Positions 25,651 to 33,763 are shown, numbered from the stretch's first letter. The stretch is 45,297 nt of DNA from Lysobacterales bacterium (GCA_022841325.1 JALHRS010000046.1:1-45297); one strand, 5' to 3'. A program made the numbers and translations. The notes: generated by a model from the letters alone, not told the origin.

Positions 25651-27310
25651 AGACCTTGCGCCCATCCAGCCAGGTCGATCGGACCTTGACCTGCAGCAGG
25701 GCGCGGCCACGGACCTGATGCGGGTCCATCGACAGCACGATGAAATCGGCGCGCATACCGGGCTCCAGGGTGCCGACCTCTTTTTCGGCGAATCCAGCAT
25801 AGGCGGCGCCGCGGGTGAAGGCGTCCAGTGCCTCTACCAGGGTCAGGCGCTGATCCGGGAGCCAGCCGCCCTCGGGTGAACCTTCGGCGTCCTGGCGGGT
25901 GATGGCGGCATACAGTCCCGGTATCGGTTCCACCCGCTCCACCGGGAAGTCGGAGCCAAAGGCCATATGGGTACCGCGGTCCAGGTAACGCCGCCAGGCA
26001 TAGGCGCCGCGCAGTCGCTCCGCACCCACCCGGTCTCCGGCCCAGGGCATGTCGCTGGTGGCATGCGTGGGCTGCATCGAGGCAATCACACCGAGTTCGG
26101 CGAAGCGCGGAATGTCCGTCATCGCCACCACCTGGGCATGCTCGACGCGCGGGCGCAGGGCCTGGCGCTGCGCCGCGGTCAATGCCGCAAAGGCATCCAG
26201 CACCTCGCGATTGGCGCGATCACCGATCGCATGCACCGCCGGCTGCACGCCGCAGGCCGCGGCCTTGTTGATGATCTCGCGCAGGTGTTGCGGCGACTGG
26301 ATCAGCAAACCGCGATTGCCGGCTTCGTCGGAATAATCGGCCAACAGCGCCGCACCGCGACTGCCCAGCGCGCCGTCGGCGTAGAGCTTCACGGCGCGCA
26401 TGCTCAACAGCCCCGAGGGATGCGCATACAAGCCTTCGCTGCAGAGCTGGCGCAGCGCCGCGGAATCGCCGCCGGCCATGGCGTAGACGCGCAGCGGCAG
26501 GGCCTGATCGTCGGCCAGTTCCCGATACAGTGCCAGATCCTCGCGCGATACCCCGGCATCGTGCACGCCGGTCAGTCCAGCCGCACTGGCACTGGCCAGC
26601 GCCAGACGCAGGGCCCGCCGACGCAGCGCCGTATCGGGATCGGGGATATGGGCCTGAACCAGGCGCATGGCCGCATCGATCAACACGCCAGTGGGTTGCC
26701 CCTGCTCGTCTCGCAGCAGCCGGCCACCTTCGGGGTCAGTGGTCTGCGCGTCGATGCCAGCCGCGCGCAATGCCGCCGAATTGGCCCATCCGGCATGCCC
26801 ATCCACGCGCTTCAGCCAGACCGGCCGATCCGGGAAGGCCGCATCCAGATCTGCGGCCGCAGGAAAGGCCTGCCCGGCCCAGGCGTTCTGATCCCAGCCA
26901 CGCCCGAGCAGCCAGGCACCCGCGGCCAGTCCGGCGGACTTGTCCTTGAGTCGGTCAATGACGGCCTCCTTGCTGCGCGTACCCACCAGATCCGCCTGCA
27001 GCAGCGCAAAGCCCAATCCCATCAGATGGCCGTGGGCATCGATCAATCCGGGCATCACGGTGCCGTCGACCACGATCTCGCGGATGCCCCGCCCCCTCGC
27101 TTCCAGCTTTTCTCGCAGTTCGGCAGCAACACCGTAGGCAATGACCCGACCTTCGGCGTCGTAGGCCAGCGCGCTGACCGGTTCGGCCATCTGCGCGTGC
27201 GCATAGATTCGGCCGATGACCAGGGTGTCGACCGCAGCTTCCGCCTCTGCCGCACGGAGATCCGGCGCGAACGTGAGCAGCAGCAGACCAAAAGCAACAA
27301 GGCGATGCAT
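25643..27310 (-). CDS. Secreted YtcJ-like amidohydrolase
   Basis: A 555-residue metal-dependent hydrolase of the amidohydrolase superfamily (YtcJ/amidohydrolase_3 type). The ATG at 27310, preceded by CAGGA, begins a clear signal peptide, MHRLVAFGLLLLTFAPDLRA, so it acts in the periplasm or outside. Metal ligands are visible: GLIDAHGHLMG (about residues 90-100), HAIGDRANREVL, and the aspartate in FGSDFPVE. The C-terminal AGFAEKEVGTLEPGMRADFIVL is the usual closing beta-sandwich segment. Substrate is unknown; family members cleave formamides or amide/imide bonds. It converges with ilvE across a repeat cluster. Confidence 0.9.
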   Translation of the reverse strand: MHRLVAFGLLLLTFAPDLRAAEAEAAVDTLVIGRIYAHAQMAEPVSALAYDAEGRVIAYGVAAELREKLEARGRGIREIVVDGTVMPGLIDAHGHLMGLGFALLQADLVGTRSKEAVIDRLKDKSAGLAAGAWLLGRGWDQNAWAGQAFPAAADLDAAFPDRPVWLKRVDGHAGWANSAALRAAGIDAQTTDPEGGRLLRDEQGQPTGVLIDAAMRLVQAHIPDPDTALRRRALRLALASASAAGLTGVHDAGVSREDLALYRELADDQALPLRVYAMAGGDSAALRQLCSEGLYAHPSGLLSMRAVKLYADGALGSRGAALLADYSDEAGNRGLLIQSPQHLREIINKAAACGVQPAVHAIGDRANREVLDAFAALTAAQRQALRPRVEHAQVVAMTDIPRFAELGVIASMQPTHATSDMPWAGDRVGAERLRGAYAWRRYLDRGTHMAFGSDFPVERVEPIPGLYAAITRQDAEGSPEGGWLPDQRLTLVEALDAFTRGAAYAGFAEKEVGTLEPGMRADFIVLSMDPHQVRGRALLQVKVRSTWLDGRKVSG

Positions 27311-27480
27311 GGGGAATTCCTGGTGGCGGATGGACGGCATCCAGACGCGGGATCGTGGCCCGCGTCTGCTTTTCACTCCGTTATACCAGTGCTCGGGTCA
27401 GCATTCGGCTGCCAGCATTTCGCCTGAAACCCGGACTCGGCCAACCCTACAATGACGCATCGCAACAAAACTCGATTCCC

Positions 27481-27945
27481 ATGACGTCAGCAGATGCGCC
27501 AGTGCTGCGGGCAGCCAGTCCCGCCGATGTCGAGACCATCGCCCAGTTCAATTGCGCCATGGCCCTGGAAACGGAGCACAAGCGACTCGATCCGAGCTGC
27601 GTGCGCAACGGCGTGCAGGCGGTCATCGACCAGCCTGCCCGAGGCTTCTATCTGCTGGCCGAACGCGGCGTTGAAGTGTTGGGTGGGCTGATGGTCACTT
27701 TCGAATGGAGTGACTGGCGCAATGCCGATTTCTGGTGGATCCAGAGCGTCTACGTGCGTCCGCAGGCCCGCCGCCAGGGCATCTATGCCGCGCTCTATCG
27801 CGAGATCGAGGCGCGAGCGCGCACGGCGGGTGCCTGCGGGTTGCGGCTCTACGTGGAGAACGACAATCACAACGCCATGGCCACCTACGTGCGCCTGGGG
27901 ATGGCCGACGCCCACTACCGGGTGATGGAGCAGAATTTTTCGTGA
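27481..27945 (+). CDS. GNAT family N-acetyltransferase
   Basis: A 154-residue acetyltransferase. N-terminal LRAASPADVETIAQFNCAMA, a central FEWSDWRNADFWWIQSVYV, the acetyl-CoA loop RPQARRQGIYAAL, and the C-terminal LYVENDNHNAMATYVRLGM are diagnostic. The tryptophan-rich middle segment is typical of this subfamily. ATG at 27481 is taken because homology begins there; there is no clear Shine-Dalgarno. The stop overlaps the next start as GTGA, tying it to two Skp-like genes. Acceptor unknown. Confidence 0.9.
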   Translation: MTSADAPVLRAASPADVETIAQFNCAMALETEHKRLDPSCVRNGVQAVIDQPARGFYLLAERGVEVLGGLMVTFEWSDWRNADFWWIQSVYVRPQARRQGIYAALYREIEARARTAGACGLRLYVENDNHNAMATYVRLGMADAHYRVMEQNFS

Positions 27946-28346
27946 GTCTGTGGCGGGCCTGTGTGCTGACCATGGTCGCGCTGGCGACGGCGGACGCGGC
28001 TGCGGCCACGGCTGCGCAGAAGATATTGACGGTGGACGCCGAGTATCTGGAATCGACGATGCCGCTCTATGCCGTGGTGGACCAGCAGGCGGCAGCGCTG
28101 AAGAAGAACGCCGACGATGAGCGCCGCGGCGATATCGAACTGGCCCGTCAGCTCCGCGTCAGCGACATCCTGACCGCCCTGCCCGAGGTCATCGCCGAGC
28201 TGGCCGCCGCACGGCAGGCCGATCTGGTCCTGGATCGAGCCGTGGCCAGGCGCATCGGCGTCAAGGCCGATGCCGACATCACCACGGACATCGAGCGCCG
28301 CCTGCAATCGCAATTTGGCGGTCGCGCGCTGGAGCTCGACCTTTGA
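27942..28346 (+). CDS. Short OmpH/Skp-like periplasmic protein
   Basis: A 134-residue protein with a predicted signal peptide (SLWRACVLTMVALATADAAA). The C-terminal part, VIAELAAARQADLVLDRAV followed by DADITTDIERRL, matches the end of the OmpH/Skp family, whose members are periplasmic chaperones for outer-membrane proteins. The central coiled coil that forms Skp's 'tentacles' is almost missing; only about 50 residues separate the two ends. The GTG start at 27942 overlaps the preceding stop (GTGA), and its own stop overlaps the next start (TTGA). An ATG at 27972 would leave a poor signal peptide. It may be a degenerate or specialised partner of the next gene. Confidence 0.65.
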   Translation: MSLWRACVLTMVALATADAAAATAAQKILTVDAEYLESTMPLYAVVDQQAAALKKNADDERRGDIELARQLRVSDILTALPEVIAELAAARQADLVLDRAVARRIGVKADADITTDIERRLQSQFGGRALELDL

Positions 28347-28870
28347 GGCGCGTGCTCGCCGGCGTTCTGCTGTTGTCCACCGGCGCGGCCCATTCGGCGC
28401 CGCCGGTACTGGTGGTCGACCTCAGCGAGGCCTACACGCGCTCCACCGCCCTCGCTGGCCTGCTGGCGGCAGTCGATCAGGAACTGGAGGCGCTGTCCCG
28501 GCGCCACCGCCCGGAACTCGAGCGCCTCAGCGCCGAGATGCGCGAGCTCAAGCAGGCCGGGACGGCCACACGCGACCGTCAGCTGCAGCTGATCCGGCGC
28601 ATCAACGAAATCGATACCCAGGCCGAACGCGAACAGGAACGCCTGTCCGAGGCTAATCAGCGTGCCATCGCCGAAGTCGACGCCGCCATCGCCGAGGTCA
28701 AGAAGCGACTGAAGTCCGAGCGTGGAGCGGCCGCGGTACTCGACATCCAGGAGACTCAGTACGTGCGCCCGGATTGCGACTGCCTGGTCAGCGATGATCT
28801 TTATCGCTTGCTCAACGAGCGCCTGCCCGAGGTATCTCTGAATCTCGATCCGCCGGGCGCCGAGCGCTGA
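28343..28870 (+). CDS. OmpH/Skp family periplasmic protein
   Basis: A 175-residue protein with a signal peptide (MRRVLAGVLLLSTGAAHSA), a first strand PPVLVVDLSEAYTRS, a long charged coiled coil (about residues 40-130, rich in Glu, Arg, Ala) and a C-terminal AAVLDIQETQYVRPDCDCLV. This is the OmpH/Skp layout. Two close cysteines (CDC) near the end are unusual. It starts on TTG overlapping the preceding stop. Role as an outer-membrane protein chaperone is inferred from the fold and is less sure than for true Skp beside bamA. Confidence 0.72.
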   Translation: MRRVLAGVLLLSTGAAHSAPPVLVVDLSEAYTRSTALAGLLAAVDQELEALSRRHRPELERLSAEMRELKQAGTATRDRQLQLIRRINEIDTQAEREQERLSEANQRAIAEVDAAIAEVKKRLKSERGAAAVLDIQETQYVRPDCDCLVSDDLYRLLNERLPEVSLNLDPPGAER

Positions 28871-28894
28871 AACTGCCGATTCAAGAATTGCTAA

Positions 28895-29022
28895 TGTTGC
28901 AGCGCAACTTGCGCTGGTTTGCATGCTCCACGCACTATGCAGGTGTCCCGGCGTGCAACCGGCTTGTCGGGGAGGGGGCAAACCCGTGGCGATCCGTAAG
29001 GGCCGCCGCGGGTTTCTTTTTT
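28895..29022 (+). promoter_or_regulatory. Structured leader of the CtlX-like gene, candidate attenuator or riboswitch
   Basis: The region has a hairpin GTTGC-AGC-GCAAC (28896-28908), then two mutually exclusive pairings: TGCAT (28920-28924) with ATGCA (28937-28941), or GCTGGTTTGCA (28913-28923) with TGCAACCGGC (28954-28963), ten pairs with one bulge. An intrinsic terminator follows, directly abutting the ribosome binding site of the hydrolase gene. No known riboswitch consensus is recognised. Confidence 0.5.
28980..29022 (+). terminator. Intrinsic terminator directly before the CtlX-like gene
   Basis: A 12-bp stem (28980-28991 with 29004-29015, one U-G pair), loop of 12 bases, followed by the U-tract TTTCTTTTTT ending at 29022. 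The Shine-Dalgarno GGAG of the next gene begins at 29023. It would end the Skp-like operon (stop at 28870) or, if escaped, control the next gene. Confidence 0.85.
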
Positions 29023-29032
29023 GGAGCATCTC

Positions 29033-29953
29033 GTGCAGCCGGAAATCTCGGAACAAGCTGAGCTTTTTGCCGCCGAACTGCGGCGCACACCGATCAGTGC
29101 TCCGGGGGTGCCGCGTGCCGTGTTTCTGGTCTCGCCGGAGTCGTTCTTCCTGGCAGCCGAATCGGCCAGAGACAATGTCTACATGCAGATGGCGCAGGCG
29201 GTGGATGGCGCCCGCGCCGCCGAGCAGCACCGCCAGCTGGCGCGGGCCCTGGCTGCTGCCGGAGTGCCGGTGATGAGCTTTGCCGGTGCGGCCGAGACCC
29301 CCGACGCAGTGTTCCCCAACAACGTCTATGCCACCGCGCCGGGGCGTCTGATCGTGGGCGCCATGCGCCATCCCGTACGTCAGCGCGAAGCTCGGCGACA
29401 GGACATCCGCGACTGGTTCAGGGCGGTGCTGGGCTATGCCGAGATCAACCTGTCGACGCGGCCGCTGGTAGCAGAGCTGACCGGCAGCCTGGTCATCGAT
29501 CGCGCCCGCCGGATCGGCTTCTGCGGACTCAGCGAGCGTTGTGATCGCGCCGGTGCCGCGGCCATGGCCGCGGCCTTCGACCTGCGCCATATGCTGATCT
29601 TCGATCTGGCCGGTGGCGAGTACCACAGCAATGTGGTGATGTCGGCCCTGGCCGGGCGCGGCGTGCTGCTCTGCCCCACCGGCTTTGCCGATCCCGGGGT
29701 GGCCGATGCCATCGCCAGCGCCTACGGTGACAGCGCCATTCTCATCGATCCGGCCGAGAAGGCGGCATTCGTCGGCAACTGCATCGCCCTTGGCGAAAGC
29801 GGCCTGTGGATGTCAGCGGCGGCAGAAGCCGCCTTGCGTCCGGCCACCCGCTCGGCCCTCATCAGGCTCGGTTTCCAGATCCACAGCGTGGCGCTGGACG
29901 AACTCGAGAAAGCCGGCGGCAGCCTGCGCTGCATGATCGGCGAGATCTACTGA
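29033..29953 (+). CDS. Arginine deiminase-superfamily hydrolase, CtlX-like
   Basis: A 306-residue member of the guanidino-group-modifying (amidinotransferase/arginine deiminase) superfamily. It shows the substrate-loop TPDAVFPNNVYAT, the catalytic histidine at 198 in GEYHSNVVMS and the nucleophilic cysteine at 300 in GSLRCMIGEIY. The best fit is CtlX, named citrulline-utilisation hydrolase in annotation systems, which is related to dimethylarginine hydrolases. The GTG at 29033 is chosen because GGAG lies six bases upstream; a TTG at 29021 would fall in the terminator U-tract. Its expression is probably set by the upstream attenuator-like leader. It converges with the TerB-like gene with one base between stops. 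Confidence 0.85.
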   Translation: MQPEISEQAELFAAELRRTPISAPGVPRAVFLVSPESFFLAAESARDNVYMQMAQAVDGARAAEQHRQLARALAAAGVPVMSFAGAAETPDAVFPNNVYATAPGRLIVGAMRHPVRQREARRQDIRDWFRAVLGYAEINLSTRPLVAELTGSLVIDRARRIGFCGLSERCDRAGAAAMAAAFDLRHMLIFDLAGGEYHSNVVMSALAGRGVLLCPTGFADPGVADAIASAYGDSAILIDPAEKAAFVGNCIALGESGLWMSAAAEAALRPATRSALIRLGFQIHSVALDELEKAGGSLRCMIGEIY

Positions 29954-29954
29954 C

Positions 29955-30404
29955 TCAGGAGCCGATGCGAGCCTTCATGGTCTCGGCGTCGATGCCGAGC
30001 AATTTGCCGACGCGGATCAGCCAGGATTTTTCCGGGATGCGCATGCGTCCGTCGGCATGCGCCAGGGTCAGCAGTGCCTCCATCAATTGTTCCGAATGGG
30101 TCGAGCTGACCGGATAGACGGCCAGGAAGCGCGCCATCTCGGCTTCCACATCCAGGCCACCGGCGCGCCCACGCTCAAAACTCTGCACCGCCAGCTTGCG
30201 GCCGGTCTTGGACAGCTCCATGCGATCGATCAGGTCTTCGCCATGCTCCGCTTCTTCCGTGGTCACCACGCCATCGGCGCGCGCCAGCGAACCCAGCAGC
30301 GCAAACAGCACGCCGATGAATACTTCCTCCTTGGGATCCAGCGTTTCCGCGCGGAACAAACCGCTGATCCAGCCCAAGGGACCGGTGGAACGAGCTTCTG
30401 CCAT
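29955..30404 (-). CDS. TerB family (DjlA-like) protein
   Basis: A 149-residue all-helical cytoplasmic protein. The two TerB repeats are visible: VLFALLGSLARADGVVTTEE (acidic metal-type site ADG...E) and a second LLTLAHADGRMRIPEKSWLIRV. TerB-like domains occur in tellurite-resistance and envelope-stress contexts, and in DjlA co-chaperones; the function here is unknown. GGGGGAG lies before the ATG at 30404. There is no ter operon nearby, so no resistance role is claimed. Confidence 0.85.
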   Translation of the reverse strand: MAEARSTGPLGWISGLFRAETLDPKEEVFIGVLFALLGSLARADGVVTTEEAEHGEDLIDRMELSKTGRKLAVQSFERGRAGGLDVEAEMARFLAVYPVSSTHSEQLMEALLTLAHADGRMRIPEKSWLIRVGKLLGIDAETMKARIGS

Positions 30405-30420
30405 GGCAACTCCCCCTCTG

Positions 30421-30497
30421 TATTCGAATGAACCGCCCCGCGGGAATGTTATCAGCGTGAACGCCGGATTCCGTCAGGTGCCGCTCGTTTTCGAATA
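30421..30497. promoter_or_regulatory. Pair of TTCGAA-centred inverted sites upstream of the TerB-like gene
   Basis: TATTCGAA (30421-30428) and TTCGAATA (30490-30497) are reverse complements 61 bases apart in the 168-bp gap between the TerB-like and LpxH-like genes. They could be operator half-sites. No other support. Confidence 0.25.
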
Positions 30498-30572
30498 CGC
30501 GGATTGAAGACGACGGGGGCCGCCCGATAGCCATCTGAAGATCTGATCGGTCAGCGCCGAGCACCAGCCCCC

Positions 30573-31376
30573 TCAGGCCGCCGCCAGCAAAGGCGCCGCC
30601 TGCACCTGTGCCAGGGTTTCGGCGCGGCCGTCCCAGCGCACCAGCGCCAGCTGGCCATGGGCGTCTTCGGTGATCGCGGTCAGGCTTTCCACCCAGTCGC
30701 CATCATTGGCATAGACGATGCCATCGCGGGTCTCCAGCGCGGGCCGATGAATGTGCCCGCAAATGATGCCGTCGAGTCCGCGACTGGCGGCAGCGCCGAT
30801 CGCAGCCTGGACATAGCGCTCGATGTAGCGCTCGGCCAGCGTGCTCTGGCGCTTGATGAACGCCGCCAGCGACCAGTAGCGCAAACCCATGCGCTGGCGC
30901 ATGCGCAGCGTGATGCGGTTGCCGGCCAGGATGTACTCGTAGAGCTGGTCGCCCAGCCACTCCTGCCAGCCACCACTCTGGACCTCGGCATCGAAATCAT
31001 CGCCATGCGTGACCAGGTAACGACGACCATCGGCGGCGCGATGGATGGCATCACGGCGCACCGTCATTTTCGGCAGCACCAGTCCACACAGATCACGCAG
31101 CGGACGGTCGTGATTGCCGGGAATGTAGATCAGCTCCGACCCACGGCGCGCCAGTGCCCGAAGCTGTTCGAACACGGCCGCCTGATGCCGGTCGAATCGA
31201 GCACGGCGCTGACTGATCCACCACAGGTCGATGACATCACCGACCAGATAGACCTTGCGCGCCCGCACATTCGAGAGGAAATCGACCAGTGCCTCGGCGT
31301 GGCAGTTGGGTGATCCCAGATGCAGATCGGACAGGAACACGCTGCGCGCTTCGAGCTTGCCGGCAGACAGGCTCAT
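30573..31376 (-). CDS. LpxH-like metallophosphoesterase (UDP-2,3-diacylglucosamine diphosphatase family)
   Basis: A 267-residue calcineurin-like phosphoesterase. All metal-binding blocks are present: SDLHLGSPN near residue 16, GDVIDLWW near 45, GNHDRP near 86, THGDDFD near 123 and CGHIHRP near 205. The extra segment RITLRMRQRMGLRYWSLAAFIKRQ is typical of the UDP-2,3-diacylglucosamine diphosphatase-like proteins of lipid A synthesis, but this longer form is distinct from classic LpxH. Its ATG overlaps the stop of the upstream acyltransferase gene (ATGA), which suggests a lipid-linked function. Confidence 0.85.
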   Translation of the reverse strand: MSLSAGKLEARSVFLSDLHLGSPNCHAEALVDFLSNVRARKVYLVGDVIDLWWISQRRARFDRHQAAVFEQLRALARRGSELIYIPGNHDRPLRDLCGLVLPKMTVRRDAIHRAADGRRYLVTHGDDFDAEVQSGGWQEWLGDQLYEYILAGNRITLRMRQRMGLRYWSLAAFIKRQSTLAERYIERYVQAAIGAAASRGLDGIICGHIHRPALETRDGIVYANDGDWVESLTAITEDAHGQLALVRWDGRAETLAQVQAAPLLAAA

Positions 31377-33136
31377 GCCGCCACTGCCTGCGGCTGGCTT
31401 TCCGGCTGCGGCAGAGACGTATGCGCTTCGCTGGCCCGCGGCAGCAGATAGCGCTGGCGCTTGCGCGGCGTCAGCCGGGCCAGATCGACCAGAATCAGAC
31501 CATCCACGGCATTGTTGAATCCGTGATCGACCCCGAAGGCCAGAAAGCGCGCGCCACCGGGTTCGCAGAGCTCGGTGTATTGCTTGTACAGCGTGGGCAC
31601 CCGAGCGCCGAGTCGATTCAGATTGGCCTTGAGCACGGCGAAGGCCTGCTCGGCGCTGAGCTCGGCGGACGTGGACTCGGCCGCTGGCAGCGGATAGGGG
31701 AATCGTGCCTGAGCCAGGGCGTCGGGTTCACCGTAATAACGGCCGTAGTAGCCGACCAGCGCGTCGCGCGCCTCGATCGGCAGCTCGGCACTGATCGACA
31801 CGGTACCGAAGAGATGGCGCAGATATGGATAGCGACGGAGATAAGCGCCGATGCCGAACCACAGGTAATCGAGGCTGCGCGTGCCCCAGTAATCGGGCAC
31901 CACGAAGCTGCGGCCCAATTCCAGCCCGGTTTCCAGCAGCTCGCCAAAGCGGCTGTCGAAATCGAACAGGCTGGCCGTGTACAGACCGTTCAAGCCGTGC
32001 CTGGCGACGATATCGGCGCTGCGTCCGACCCGATAGGCGCCGATGATGCGGCGGGCCTGCGGATCCCACAGCAACAGCTGATCGTACCAGGCATCAAAGC
32101 GGTCCCAATCGAGCGCCTGCCCGGTGCCCTCTCCCACCGCCCTGAAAGTCAGTTCGCGCAGGCGCGCGACTTCGCGCAGCAGCAGCGAGGAGGCGCCGGG
32201 CGGCGCCAGCAGAATGCGCTTGCCATCCGGGGTTTCGCCCAGCACTTCGAGGCCGGCGATCGCCGTTTCCAGGGCATCGGATTGCGCCGGGTGGGCGACG
32301 GCCTCGGTGCTGCCAACCGGTCCGGAGCGCACATGTTTCAGGCGCTCGACCTGCAGCTGCAGGCGCCTGGCCCAATCGCGCAGACCGCTACCGTCGACGG
32401 CTTCAGGCGAGGCTTTCAGGGCCTGCCCGATGCGCATCTCGATGCGGCGCTGACCTGGGCGGAAAATCTGACGCGGCAGCAGCGCCGTGCCGATGGGACT
32501 GGCCAGCGCTGCCCCGGCATAGAAGCCGAAGCCGTTGCGGGCACCCACATGCACCGGAATCACCGGCAACTGATGGCGCAGGGCGTAGCGCAGAAAGCCG
32601 CTGCGCCATGGCCGATCCCGAATGCCCCTCCAGCCCATCCGCGAGACTTCACCGGCCGGAAACACGATCACCGCGGCGCCCGCCTGCAATGCGGCATCGA
32701 TGCCGCGCAAGGCTTCGGGGCTGCTGCGACCGCCGAACACCCGCACCGGCAGCAGCAGTTCCCTGAGACCATCCAGCATCATGAGGAAATCGTTGGCCAC
32801 GATGCGCACATCGCGGCGCACATCGCCCACCATCTTCAGCAGGGCCAGCGCGTCGAGTCCGCCGAGCGGATGGTTGGCCACGATCAGACAGCCGCCGCTG
32901 CGTGGAATCCGCTGACGCTCCAGATCATCGACGCAATAGCGCACATCGAAGTGCCGCAGCGCCCCCTCGACAAACTCCAGACCCGCCAGATGCGGATGCT
33001 CCGCCACAAACTGCCCGGCCCGATCCAGTCGCGTGTAGCGATGCAGATGCTTGAGCAGCGGTCGGGTGAACTTCCCCGGCACGCCGCTGAACCAGTGCGG
33101 CCAACGATCGACTATGCGCCCCTGAATGCTCTGCAT
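31373..33136 (-). CDS. Two-domain acyltransferase (PlsC-like plus OlsB-like GNAT), OlsF-type
   Basis: A 587-residue fusion. The N-terminal half is a PlsC-type O-acyltransferase; its active-site block is ANHPLGGLDA at residues 87-96, the HX5D form found in hemolysin-like acyltransferases rather than HX4D, followed by VFPAGEVSRMGWRG. The C-terminal half (about residues 280-560) is an OlsB-like GNAT fold with RRIIGAYRVG, ELGRSFVVPDYWGTRSLDYL and RFLAFGVDHGFNNAVDGL. This matches OlsF, which makes ornithine lipids by N- and O-acylation in one polypeptide; this role is inferred. Coupled with the LpxH-like gene downstream. No close Shine-Dalgarno question: the ATG follows GGGAGACAGACC. Confidence 0.85.
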   Translation of the reverse strand: MQSIQGRIVDRWPHWFSGVPGKFTRPLLKHLHRYTRLDRAGQFVAEHPHLAGLEFVEGALRHFDVRYCVDDLERQRIPRSGGCLIVANHPLGGLDALALLKMVGDVRRDVRIVANDFLMMLDGLRELLLPVRVFGGRSSPEALRGIDAALQAGAAVIVFPAGEVSRMGWRGIRDRPWRSGFLRYALRHQLPVIPVHVGARNGFGFYAGAALASPIGTALLPRQIFRPGQRRIEMRIGQALKASPEAVDGSGLRDWARRLQLQVERLKHVRSGPVGSTEAVAHPAQSDALETAIAGLEVLGETPDGKRILLAPPGASSLLLREVARLRELTFRAVGEGTGQALDWDRFDAWYDQLLLWDPQARRIIGAYRVGRSADIVARHGLNGLYTASLFDFDSRFGELLETGLELGRSFVVPDYWGTRSLDYLWFGIGAYLRRYPYLRHLFGTVSISAELPIEARDALVGYYGRYYGEPDALAQARFPYPLPAAESTSAELSAEQAFAVLKANLNRLGARVPTLYKQYTELCEPGGARFLAFGVDHGFNNAVDGLILVDLARLTPRKRQRYLLPRASEAHTSLPQPESQPQAVAA

Positions 33137-33330
33137 GGTCTGTCTCCCTGCACGATGACGCGCACTCTGCGCGACGCAGGCAACAGAATCGTGACGAAGC
33201 CACGACGCCGGAATGACCGTGAGCGAACGCAGCAGTGTCCGATTTCGGACACTTCCGGGTGGAACGGAGGGATTGCCGAATCAGCCCGAGGCGCCGGTAT
33301 CGGCCCGATCCTGCACCTGGGTGATGAGTC

Positions 33331-33396
33331 GGCGTCATTGCGAGCCACCTGTTTCGGCCCGACACTGCGCACGGACCATGAACCATCGAAACGGAC
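33331..33396 (-). repeat. Dispersed repeat 'GCAGTGTCGGG..ACAGGTGGCTCGC', copy 2 (inverted)
   Basis: On the minus strand this reads GTCCGTTTCGATGGTTCATG and GCGCAGTGTCGGGCCGAAAC, ending GGTGGCTCGCAATGACGCC, close to the 11981-12040 copy. Confidence 0.75.
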
Positions 33397-33616
33397 GTAG
33401 GCCGGGTCCTTCGCGTCGACAGACGTCAACAGAGCTACGAGCCACACACGCGAGGCGCCCGGCGCTTTGCGGTTAACAGAACCGCGGCCGCCGGCGCGAA
33501 TCCCCGCTGGTGCTCACCCAGCCCAAGGCGCGCCGGAGCCGCGCTACAGCCTGTAGGTCTGGATAGCTTCGCTACGGCCTCCATGGACCGACCGAAGGTC
33601 GTCGACGTAGGTTGAT

Positions 33617-33664
33617 GGCCCCGTAGGCAGTGTCGGGTCGAAACAGGTGGCTCGCCATGACGCC
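33617..33664 (+). repeat. Dispersed repeat 'GCAGTGTCGGG..ACAGGTGGCTCGC', copy 3
   Basis: CCCGTAGGCAGTGTCGGGTCGAAACAGG and then TGGCTCGCCATGACGCC, just upstream of the response regulator gene. Confidence 0.75.
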
Positions 33665-33763
33665 AGTCGGCGCGGCTTCCTGCCCTCCCGCCCTCGGCTT
33701 CCAACCGGCTGGCACGTAAACTGCCTGAGTCTCACCAACGCCACGAGGAATCCAGCCCTGACC

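Larger units (their letters stand above)
33137..33763. other. Gene-free region with dispersed repeat copies
   Basis: A 627-bp space between the divergent acyltransferase and response-regulator genes with no convincing gene. It holds a full inverted copy of the 11981-12040 element (33331-33396) and a short copy (33617-33664). The promoter of each flanking gene must lie here; none could be assigned with confidence. Confidence 0.7.

Noticed and set aside
28895..29022. c-di-GMP riboswitch, from a GGGCAAACC string
   Set aside because: The rest of the GEMM consensus (tetraloop, receptor helix order) is not present; the match is only nine bases.
28923..29273. Leader peptide reading through the terminator
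   Set aside because: This frame has no stop before the terminator stem and runs out of frame into the hydrolase gene, and it shows no cluster of one amino acid as a classical attenuator would.
29955..30404. Tellurite-resistance gene cluster
   Set aside because: Only a single TerB-type domain is present. There are no terACDEZ genes, so no such function is claimed.
31289..33400. 703-residue plus-strand open frame opposite the LpxH-like and acyltransferase genes
   Set aside because: Both minus-strand genes have full motif sets; the opposite frame is Gln/Arg/Ala-rich filler of the GC-bias kind.
33137..33763. A coding gene in the large gap
   Set aside because: The frames here have no consistent Shine-Dalgarno, no recognisable domain, and are filled by repeat copies.
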